Positions 17,784 to 25,770 of a stretch of DNA of 64,000 nucleotides are shown piece by piece (position 1 is the stretch's first letter; every line of letters begins with the position of its first letter). The translations under genes were made by a program, and so were the position numbers. A model generated the notes under the pieces. It ran no database searches. It was not told where the DNA came from and saw only the letters and a list, made by a program, of their open reading frames with translations. This DNA comes from an uncultured Gemmatimonadales bacterium (GTDB taxonomy: Bacteria > Gemmatimonadota > Gemmatimonadetes > Gemmatimonadales > GWC2-71-9). The stretch spans positions 107,529-171,528 of the forward strand of contig CAMYLY010000004.1 of NCBI GenBank assembly GCA_947259405.1. The letters are read 5' to 3'.

Positions 17784-19856
17784 ATGAGCGGGACCACATC
17801 GGCTTGGCAGTTCACCGTCACGCGTTCCCCTCGACGGCTCTTCCTCATCAGTTTTTCCATTCTGTTTCTCGAGCTGGCGGCCATCCGCTGGCTCAACGCA
17901 TCCGTGTCGGTCCTCACCTACTTCTCCAACTTGATCCTGATTTCGTGTTTCTTCGGACTCGGGTTGGGCTGTCTGCTGGCGGAGAAGCGCGCGGATCTCA
18001 TCCGCTATGCGATGCCGGCACTCCTGCTGATGATCGTCTTGGTCGTCCTGCTCGAGGAGTTCTTTGGCATCAGTATCAGCTACACGGAAGACGTCATCCT
18101 CTCGGCGAACCTCGAATACTACGAGCGCGGTGCGCTGCACATATCGGCTGCCGCGCTTGGTGGGTTCTTCGTGAACGTCGCGTTCTTCGTATTCCTCGGA
18201 CAGGAACTTGGCAAGCAATTGAACGCGGTGAAGCAGCCACTCCTGGCCTATGGGTACGACATCGCCGGAAGTCTTGTGGGTGTACTCGCGTATGGCGCGC
18301 TTGCCTGGCTCAACTCACCGCCGCACACGTGGTATGGCATCGGGGGCGTATTGCTGCTGCTCTTCGTCCGGGAGAGCAAGCCCTGGTTGATCGGGAGCGC
18401 GGTCGTGTTGGTCGTCTCACTCGTGGTCATGCGTACGACGTACCCGGCGACTGTATGGTCGCCCTATTACAAGGTGGAGGTGGGGCGGTACGCCGGCCCT
18501 GTCGGCAACACACTCGGATACAGCATCATGGTCAACAACGTCCGGATCCAGGATGCGCTGGACTTCGGACCTCGTCTGCGGGATTCGCGCTTCGCGCCCT
18601 GGGTCTTCTACTACGAATTGCCGTATCACGTCGTTCAGCCCAGGAAGGCGCTCTTCTTGGGAGCGGGGGCCGGCAATGAGGCGGCCATGGCACGATCCCA
18701 GGGCGTGGAGGATGTCACCGCCGTCGAGATCGATCCTGTCATCGCGAGTTTCGGATACGAGCTGCATCCCAACAGCCCCTACAGCGACGATCGTGTGACG
18801 ATCGTGGTGGACGATGCGCGCACGTTCGTCTCCAATACGGACGAGCAGTACGATCTCATCGTCATGTCGGCGCTCGATTCGCATCGACAGGTGCCCGGAA
18901 TGTCGAGCCTACGTCTCGAGAGTTTCGTGTACACACTGGAGTCGTATCAGGCCATTCGCGAGTTGATGGCGCCGGACGGCATCTTCGTGCTCAACCTGGG
19001 TTCCACGCGGCCATGGATGGGCGAGCGCACGTATTGGACGCTCACCGAGGCCTTTGGCGAAGAGCCCGTCGTCATGCAATCGTTGTACAGTCCGTTCAAC
19101 TCGATGGCGTACGTCTACGCGCCGGCCGAGCGACTGACGGCGGATTTGTTACCGAACGCTGAGCCCGTGGAGCTCCTTCCCGGCCCCGAGCGTCCGGATA
19201 ACCTACGGTTATCTACCGACAACTGGCCGCATCTCTATCTCGAGAGCAATCGCATCCCGCGCATCTACATCTTCGTGCTCGGCGCGATGACGCTGATCAG
19301 TTTTCTCCTGGTGGTCGGCGTGGAACCGCATGCGCGGCGGCCCAACCTGCATTTCTTCTTCCTGGGCGCGGGGTTCATGCTGCTCGAGACGCGGAGTGTC
19401 ACGCAGATGGCGCTCTTGTTCGGATCGACGTGGAACGTGAACACGATCGTCTTCGGATCGATTCTTCTCACGATCTTCATCGCCAACTACTTGGTCCTCA
19501 AAGACAAGAAACCGTCGCGCGCCTTGTCCTACGGCTTGTTGTTCGCGACGCTCGTGGCGGGGTTCCTGTTTCCGTTCAAGATTCTGTTGCCGTTGCCGTC
19601 CGTATTGCGACTTCTCGCCGCGGGGCTCGTGATCGGTCTCCCCATCATCTGGGCGTCGTTCATTTTCTCGATCTCGTTCAGGGACGAGCAGTACGTGAGC
19701 AAGGCGTTCAGCTCGAATCTGTTGGGGATCGTGGTGGGAGGGAGCTTCGAGTACTTGAGTAACATCTGGGGTCTCAACGTGCTGTATCTCGTGGCGCTGG
19801 TTCTGTATGTCGCGTCGGCACCGGTGGCGCCGCGGTTGCGGCAAGCGGCTGTCTAG
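17784..19856 (+). CDS. Integral membrane spermidine synthase-like (fused TM/methyltransferase) protein
   Basis: TM segments flank a Rossmann core: ALFLGAGAGNEAAMARSQGVEDVTAVEIDPVI, VDDARTFVSNTDEQYDLIVMSALDSH. Confidence 0.8.
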   Translation: MSGTTSAWQFTVTRSPRRLFLISFSILFLELAAIRWLNASVSVLTYFSNLILISCFFGLGLGCLLAEKRADLIRYAMPALLLMIVLVVLLEEFFGISISYTEDVILSANLEYYERGALHISAAALGGFFVNVAFFVFLGQELGKQLNAVKQPLLAYGYDIAGSLVGVLAYGALAWLNSPPHTWYGIGGVLLLLFVRESKPWLIGSAVVLVVSLVVMRTTYPATVWSPYYKVEVGRYAGPVGNTLGYSIMVNNVRIQDALDFGPRLRDSRFAPWVFYYELPYHVVQPRKALFLGAGAGNEAAMARSQGVEDVTAVEIDPVIASFGYELHPNSPYSDDRVTIVVDDARTFVSNTDEQYDLIVMSALDSHRQVPGMSSLRLESFVYTLESYQAIRELMAPDGIFVLNLGSTRPWMGERTYWTLTEAFGEEPVVMQSLYSPFNSMAYVYAPAERLTADLLPNAEPVELLPGPERPDNLRLSTDNWPHLYLESNRIPRIYIFVLGAMTLISFLLVVGVEPHARRPNLHFFFLGAGFMLLETRSVTQMALLFGSTWNVNTIVFGSILLTIFIANYLVLKDKKPSRALSYGLLFATLVAGFLFPFKILLPLPSVLRLLAAGLVIGLPIIWASFIFSISFRDEQYVSKAFSSNLLGIVVGGSFEYLSNIWGLNVLYLVALVLYVASAPVAPRLRQAAV

Positions 19857-20031
19857 AGCCGAGCTGCGCCCAAGCGCCGGCGAGGATGGTTCGGCCCCGG
19901 CGCGCATGTTGAAGTTGCCGGCTCAGGTTCTCCCTCCAAGGTCGTCTTTCCAGGGCTAAACCAAAATTTGACAACGTGTTGAACAAGCGTTGATTCTCAG
20001 GGCCTAGTTTGACTTCCAGTTGCAGCGAATC

Positions 20032-23000
20032 ATGGCCCAGCCGATCGTCACGCTATTCGGACACCCAGGGGTCCACGACGGCGGTGGTTCCGAGATCCGA
20101 TTTAGAACTCGGAAGCACTTGGCGCTGTTTGTGTATCTGGTTCTGGACGGGCGAGCCCGGGGTGTGGACCGCGATCACCTCGCTGACCTGCTGTGGCCCA
20201 AAGTGGACGCCCAACGGGGGAGGCATTCGCTCGCGCAAGCCCTGTCGGCGATTCGAGAGCGTTTTGGGTCGCGCGCATTGACACGTGGTCGCGGGCCCAT
20301 TCGCCTGCTCTGCCCGGTGACGACCGATTTGGACACACCGCTCGGTAGTGCACCTCCATCGGGAGGGATCCAATCCCCACTCGAGGGTCTCGACCTCGCT
20401 GCGGGGCCGGCGTTTGCGCATTGGGTCGACGCCGCCCGGGCACGGCTAAGGAGTCGCGCCCGGGACAGTCTTGAATCGGCGATGGCTGCCGCGGCCGACA
20501 GGGGACAGATCGATCGCGTCCGCGAGCATGCCGCTCGGTTGTATGGGGTGGACCCCCTCAATTCGACTGCGGCAAACGCTCTAGCGGATCAGCTGCTCGA
20601 AGACGGTGATCATACCGGCGCGATCAGACTGCTGCAGCGACACCTCGCGCGCTGCCAACGTGAAGTCGGTGTATCGCCGGAACCAGTCGAACAGCGTATT
20701 CGACGGATCCACGCGGGCCTCAATGGGCCAAGGGAGTCAGCTAGCCCAGCGTTTCCTGAGATCCCAGAGTTCTTCGTCGGGCGTACGCGCGAGATCGCGG
20801 CGCTCGAGCGTCACTGGGCGACCGCACAGGGGGGCGCTCCAATCAGCGTCGCCATCTACGGTAACCCTGGTATCGGCAAATCGACGTTACTCAATCGTTT
20901 CTGCCGCAGTGTCCGCGACCGAGCGTGGCCGGCATTCATGATCTCATGTCCCGAGATTGGCGAGCAGATTCCGTTCGCAGCTACCTCGGAGTTGATCCAC
21001 GCGCTGATGCGGGATCCCGGAGTAAGTGGCGCGGAGCCCATGTGGTTAGCGGAGGCGAGTCGAGTGACGCCGGGCCTGCGGTCTCAGTATCCAGGGATTC
21101 CGGAGGCGCCAAACGTCCCCGCCGAGGCCGTGCGGCTTCGAGTTGCCGAGGCTCTGGCGCAGATGATCCAGGCCGTTGCTGAGTCGGGTCCCGTGCTCAT
21201 CGCGATCGACGATCTGCATCAGATGGATCCGACCAGTCGTGACGTCTTGCATCTCCTTCTCCGGCGACGCGATACAGCACCTACCATGCTCCTCTCCAGC
21301 GCTCGCAGCGCGGAACCTCGCGGTCTCTCAATGGGAGACGAGGATCCTCTCGCACGGATTCAATGGGCGGAGCGAATCTCTCTGCCACCTCTTTCGGACG
21401 CCGAAACGTGCGACCTGATCAGCCGCTTGGCGGAAACGGGGCGCCTGGACACTGACGTGCGCGACGAGATCGTGCGCCTAGCCGAGGGCAATCCGTATTT
21501 AGCCGAGATGCTGCTGTCAGACTGGAACCGAGATCGCGAGCATTCACTGGTTGCCGCCGAGATGCGCGGCGACGCTACCTCGGCCCGTTGGCACCCACCA
21601 GACACGATGCGTCGGGCCTTCACACGGCAGTTTCGCGGTCTGAGTCCCCAAGCCGAGCACGTCGTCCACCTGCTCGCCGTCGTGGGACGCGGATTAGACG
21701 AGGAAAGCATCCGTAGCATACTGCGCATGGATACCGCTGCTGTTGAGCAAGCGACACTCGAGCTTGTGAGCAGGGGGTTGGTTCGCTTTTCAAACGGTCT
21801 CTTTTCGTTCAAAAACGAGATGCACCGCAGATACGTCTACTCAACGATGCCCCACGAAATGGCACCCTACCTACACCATCAAGTGGGTCGGGTCTTCGCA
21901 TCAGGAAGGTTCCCGGATTTCAAGCTTCAACTCGAGGCCTCTCATCACTATCACAGAGCAGGTAGTCACGATCGCGCTGTGGAGATCGCAGTCCAGGGAG
22001 CGAGGGTAGCCATCGTCCGCGGTGCGCCTAGGGAGGCGGAAAGGGCACTGGCTAGCGTTGTGGAGTCGTGCGCGACGCGGGATCATCCCATCGCAATTGT
22101 CGAACTCGCCGCCGCTAAGGCCGCTCAAGGCGATTTCCGAAGCGCCCTCGATGAGCTGGACAGCGTGCAAGTCCAGATACTTCCAAAGCAAGAGCAAGCG
22201 AAAGCTCGACTGCTGCGCGCGGACATTCTACACCACAGTCGCCTCGCAGATGATGAAGTTATCGCTCATTCAGTGACAGCAGCCGCATCCGAAATCCATG
22301 CCATCGGCACGAATGAGCAGAAGCTGCAGTCAATCCAGTTGTGGGCTGAAGTAGCAGCAGACCGGGGCGATTACGACGCCCTCAGGATCGCTCGGGACAT
22401 GGCCGCGAGAATCGGCGCCTTGGATGAGGGTGGTCACACGCGCGCGCTTGCAAGCCTTACTGATGCGTACTGCCTCTTGATGATGGGTGAGCCTTCACGT
22501 GCAACAATGGGCTTCCGCAGTATTCTGTCAGAATTCGCGAACTTATCACTCGAACTTGAACTGCGAAGAGCGTGGAACGGCCTTGGCGTTGCCTTGACCG
22601 CAACCGCAGATTTTCACGAGGCCTCAAGGGCCTTCAAAGAAGCCGCAAAGATCGCCAAGCGTATCGGCGATGTCGAGGCACAATGTAATGCCTGGTCAAA
22701 CCTAGGGGCTCTGTCTGAAGACTATGGCCAGATTAACGACTCCATAGCTGCGTACGAGAACGCCCTGGCGTTAATGAAAAAGGGCATCAGTCCTCGTCGA
22801 TCAGCGGAAGTCTGTATCAACTGTGCGGGTCTTGCCCTCGCAGTCGGAGACCGATCCTCAGCCGAAAGCTGCATCCGTTTTGCCAGGGAGCATGCTAACT
22901 TGTCGCAACTTTGGAGGCTGTCCGTTGATGTCTTTCTGCTCGAAGCAGACTATTATCTTTGTCAGAACGAGAGCGAACTAGCATGGAGTTGTTTTGAAGA

Positions 23001-23421
23001 CGCTGAAGACATACGGAATGGGCGTTCGTATCCACTGGGAAATACCGGGCGTTACGAAAGGCTCAAACGGCATCATATCTGGCACACGTTCGGCGCTCCT
23101 CAAGCGATTGACTATGTCAAGGAGAACCCACTACAGCAAAGGTGTTGGCAAATAGCTGACCAGCTAGAAGTAAAGCTGTTCGAAGGATGGCTGTTCAATT
23201 CCGATGAGGCAAAGGCTCGAGCTGAGAAAGCGCTCAACAACGTAGTGCAGCTTCGGTTGTTCGGAGTGGTCCTGGGACTCGTCCAGCTCAACGTCTGGCC
23301 AACCTTCTTTGAAGGTCGCCGTCGTGGCGAAACTAGCGCGCAGCTAGTCGCTCGTCGCTTTCCGAACGCTCCAACATTAACGGTACCGTCGTCACCCGTC
23401 TTTGCTCGATTAGACGCCTAA
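20032..23421 (+). CDS. Large BTAD/SARP-like transcriptional regulator with AAA ATPase and TPR-like C-terminus
   Basis: N-terminal winged-helix/BTAD-like region (HLALFVYLVLDGRARGVDRDHLADLLWP...RHSLAQALSAIR), P-loop YGNPGIGKSTLLNRF, LIAIDDLHQMDPTSRDVLHLLL, TPR-like tail. Confidence 0.8.
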   Translation: MAQPIVTLFGHPGVHDGGGSEIRFRTRKHLALFVYLVLDGRARGVDRDHLADLLWPKVDAQRGRHSLAQALSAIRERFGSRALTRGRGPIRLLCPVTTDLDTPLGSAPPSGGIQSPLEGLDLAAGPAFAHWVDAARARLRSRARDSLESAMAAAADRGQIDRVREHAARLYGVDPLNSTAANALADQLLEDGDHTGAIRLLQRHLARCQREVGVSPEPVEQRIRRIHAGLNGPRESASPAFPEIPEFFVGRTREIAALERHWATAQGGAPISVAIYGNPGIGKSTLLNRFCRSVRDRAWPAFMISCPEIGEQIPFAATSELIHALMRDPGVSGAEPMWLAEASRVTPGLRSQYPGIPEAPNVPAEAVRLRVAEALAQMIQAVAESGPVLIAIDDLHQMDPTSRDVLHLLLRRRDTAPTMLLSSARSAEPRGLSMGDEDPLARIQWAERISLPPLSDAETCDLISRLAETGRLDTDVRDEIVRLAEGNPYLAEMLLSDWNRDREHSLVAAEMRGDATSARWHPPDTMRRAFTRQFRGLSPQAEHVVHLLAVVGRGLDEESIRSILRMDTAAVEQATLELVSRGLVRFSNGLFSFKNEMHRRYVYSTMPHEMAPYLHHQVGRVFASGRFPDFKLQLEASHHYHRAGSHDRAVEIAVQGARVAIVRGAPREAERALASVVESCATRDHPIAIVELAAAKAAQGDFRSALDELDSVQVQILPKQEQAKARLLRADILHHSRLADDEVIAHSVTAAASEIHAIGTNEQKLQSIQLWAEVAADRGDYDALRIARDMAARIGALDEGGHTRALASLTDAYCLLMMGEPSRATMGFRSILSEFANLSLELELRRAWNGLGVALTATADFHEASRAFKEAAKIAKRIGDVEAQCNAWSNLGALSEDYGQINDSIAAYENALALMKKGISPRRSAEVCINCAGLALAVGDRSSAESCIRFAREHANLSQLWRLSVDVFLLEADYYLCQNESELAWSCFEDAEDIRNGRSYPLGNTGRYERLKRHHIWHTFGAPQAIDYVKENPLQQRCWQIADQLEVKLFEGWLFNSDEAKARAEKALNNVVQLRLFGVVLGLVQLNVWPTFFEGRRRGETSAQLVARRFPNAPTLTVPSSPVFARLDA

Positions 23422-24688
23422 CTGAAGCGCTCCTTAGGAACGTCGAAACGAGGCGTGGATCAAATTGCTTGCCAGACAAAAGCTGCAACTCACTTGTGAC
23501 ATCATCATAACCGAGAGCGTCGCGGTAAGGCCGGTCAGTAGTCATGGCGTCCGCCGTGTCAGCGATCATTATGATACGAGCCCCAAGGGGAATGTCATCA
23601 CCGACTAGGGAGTCCGGGTAGCCGTTGCCATCGTAGTTCTCGTGATGATGCCTAACGTAGCGTTCAACGGGCCCGCGCAGGTTTGAAATGGTACGGATCA
23701 GCTCGGCGCTCCGATCCACATGAGTCCGCATGAGCTGGCGCTCAGCATCTGTGAGCTTGCCTTCCTTACGAAGGATGGGCGCAAACTCCTCGTATATCTT
23801 GCCTACATCATGCAGGAGGGCCGCTGTTGCAATTTGGTCAATCTCGCGGAAGCCGAGGCCGATTTCACGGGCGAGGGTGCGCGCAAATTCCGCGACTCGC
23901 TGAGAATGCCCACTCGTGTAGGGATCACGAGCTTCAATGGACTTCACCATCAGCTCCAGTAATTCTCGGTTCGTCTCCTGAAGTTGGACGTTGATGAGAA
24001 TTGTGTGACGAAGGAACAAAATCGGCACCACCACGATAGCGATCCCCCATACCTCCAAGCGGATGTACAGCCAAGCGATTCCCAATCCAAGCGCTGAGGC
24101 CACCAGGTGATACGCCACTAAACTGCCAGTGTTCTTGATCCATACATCGGCGAAGCGGCGACCTTCACTTAGCGAGATTACTCCGCTAACTGCTGCAGAA
24201 TTGACGGCAAAGAACCCTAACACAAGCGCGACGAAGGGTAACAGCGCATCGTTTAGTGACTCGGGAGGCACGGGGCCCCCGAAAAACAGATAGAGCTGGG
24301 CGCCCGCGAGGATCGCCAGCACATGCTGCGCCACATTGAATGTGGTCTTCTCCAAACCCTTTCTGAGCGTTAGTTGTGCACCCAAGAGACTGACGCCCGT
24401 AACAAACGCTCCGAGAATTGGCCCGAAGACCAAGGCCGCGCCCATGTACACGATGAACGAGATCGTACCGTGTCCAACACCAACGCTCAGTCGGTGCTCG
24501 GAAACCTGAAGCCCATAGCCGATGAGGCTGAAGGCGACCAAACCAGCGATGGACGGAGCGATATTCGCCAGTTGGTACCGCTCGACGTAGGCTGAAGCAA
24601 ATACTGCAGCCACCGCCATAACGGCGATCACCGTTATGTAGTGACGAACCAGAGTCTCTCTCCGACGATCAAGAAATGCAGGATGCAT
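23333..24688 (-). CDS. Membrane-anchored HD-GYP domain protein (putative c-di-GMP phosphodiesterase)
   Basis: Hydrophobic N-terminus; HSQRVAEFARTLA, LLHDVGKI, HHENYDGNGYPDSLVG, ARIIMIADTADAMTTDRPYR. Confidence 0.92.
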   Translation of the reverse strand: MHPAFLDRRRETLVRHYITVIAVMAVAAVFASAYVERYQLANIAPSIAGLVAFSLIGYGLQVSEHRLSVGVGHGTISFIVYMGAALVFGPILGAFVTGVSLLGAQLTLRKGLEKTTFNVAQHVLAILAGAQLYLFFGGPVPPESLNDALLPFVALVLGFFAVNSAAVSGVISLSEGRRFADVWIKNTGSLVAYHLVASALGLGIAWLYIRLEVWGIAIVVVPILFLRHTILINVQLQETNRELLELMVKSIEARDPYTSGHSQRVAEFARTLAREIGLGFREIDQIATAALLHDVGKIYEEFAPILRKEGKLTDAERQLMRTHVDRSAELIRTISNLRGPVERYVRHHHENYDGNGYPDSLVGDDIPLGARIIMIADTADAMTTDRPYRDALGYDDVTSELQLLSGKQFDPRLVSTFLRSASVRRLIEQRRVTTVPLMLERSESDERLAAR

Positions 24689-24713
24689 GTGAGGGGTGAG
24701 CCCCCAAAACTAC

Positions 24714-24791
24714 TTAGCCCCAGACTTGTCCGCTTGCTAAAAAGAATCGCGCCAGCGCGGTGAACAACCCGGCAAGCCAGCCAAACTCCAT
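24714..24791 (-). CDS. 25-aa small hydrophobic peptide upstream of HD-GYP gene (not in ORF track)
   Basis: MEFGWLAGLFTALARFFLASGQVWG*; preceded on minus strand by GAGGAGGTGAGGCTCT then ATG. Confidence 0.5.
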   Translation of the reverse strand: MEFGWLAGLFTALARFFLASGQVWG

Positions 24792-24792
24792 A

Positions 24793-24865
24793 GAGCCTCA
24801 CCTCCTCTCGGGCAGCGTCCGCTGCGTGGGAAGTGGCATACCCCGCTATGGTACGCCCGAGGCTC
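24793..24865 (-). promoter_or_regulatory. Candidate structured leader RNA upstream of the small ORF and HD-GYP gene
   Basis: P1 CTCGGGC(24807-24813)/GCCCGAG(24855-24861); P2 GCATACC(24836-24842)/GGTACGC(24850-24856); P3 GCAGC(24812-24816)/GCTGC(24821-24825); alternative GAGCCTC(24793-24799)/GAGGCTC(24859-24865). Confidence 0.4.
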
Positions 24866-24980
24866 CGCTCATCCTGAAGTCCGATCTGCTCAGCTCTGTT
24901 ACGCGTGGCGCCGTGGCTAATCAGCTCCGGGGGCCCCCTACCTCCTTTCTATTCGCACTCAGGTCTTGAGACCCGAGGGC

Positions 24981-25005
24981 AAAAAGCCCCGCCGGTTGGC
25001 GGGGC
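24981..25005 (-). terminator. Rho-independent terminator after the 25033-25767 gene
   Basis: On minus strand GCCCCGCC-AACC-GGCGGGGC-TTTTT. Confidence 0.9.
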
Positions 25006-25032
25006 GACATCGTTTCTCTCCAGCCGCCCCTG

Positions 25033-25767
25033 CTAGGTCCGACTTCCCAGCCACCGGTTGGTGGCATCCAAGACCGCAAGGACAGACGCCTGCTCCAAGT
25101 CCTCCGTCACGACGGCCGAGCCGCACAGCAAACGCGTGTTTCGGCCCGCAACGGTTCGCACGCCGCACACGACGACCTGCGCATCAAATTCCTCTATGAC
25201 CTTCAAGCCTTCCATCTCGATCGTGTTCACGGGCAACAACCGGTCGAGGAGCGCGACCGCCGCGCGCGCCGCACCTTGCATGCGCGAGCGCTTGGTATCG
25301 GCAACTTCTTCCTCTCCCGTGCCTTCCGTTCCCCGAACCGACAGCGTGACATGCATATTCACGCGTAACGATCCGACCGGCTCCACATCGATCCCCTGAA
25401 AGAGGATCTGCCGCTTGTTCGCCAAGCTCGCGACCGCCTCCTCCTCGAGGGCTTCGATGGGTTGCACATCCGCCGTCTGCGCAACACTGATCTTGCGGTG
25501 ATCCACCTTGAGACCCAGCTGAGCCAGGAGCGCACTCTCGATGTTGCGCACCATCTGCTTGGGCGACGTGCCCGGCTGGGCGAGAATGTGCACCGCCTTC
25601 ACCTCACCGATCGGTGACACCTCGACTCTCGCCGAGAGCACGCCCTGCAGACTGGACAAGAGGTTTTCGGCGCGCCGGACGCCCCAGGGATCAGGATGCT
25701 TTTCTTCCTGATGCTCTTCTTCCGGCTGGTTTCCTGCCGCCTGCACCTGTGGATCGCTCACGTTCAT
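25033..25767 (-). CDS. Conserved-looking protein of unknown function
   Basis: 244 aa, charged N-terminus, RRAENLLSSLQGVLSARVEVSPIGEVKAVHILAQPGTSPKQMVRNIESALLAQLGLKVDHRKISVAQ; ends just before a terminator. Confidence 0.75.
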   Translation of the reverse strand: MNVSDPQVQAAGNQPEEEHQEEKHPDPWGVRRAENLLSSLQGVLSARVEVSPIGEVKAVHILAQPGTSPKQMVRNIESALLAQLGLKVDHRKISVAQTADVQPIEALEEEAVASLANKRQILFQGIDVEPVGSLRVNMHVTLSVRGTEGTGEEEVADTKRSRMQGAARAAVALLDRLLPVNTIEMEGLKVIEEFDAQVVVCGVRTVAGRNTRLLCGSAVVTEDLEQASVLAVLDATNRWLGSRT

Positions 25768-25770
25768 CCG

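Noticed and set aside
24793-24865. Assigning the leader to a known c-di-GMP riboswitch class
   Set aside because: I could not find the conserved c-di-GMP-I/II core sequences by eye; left unclassified.
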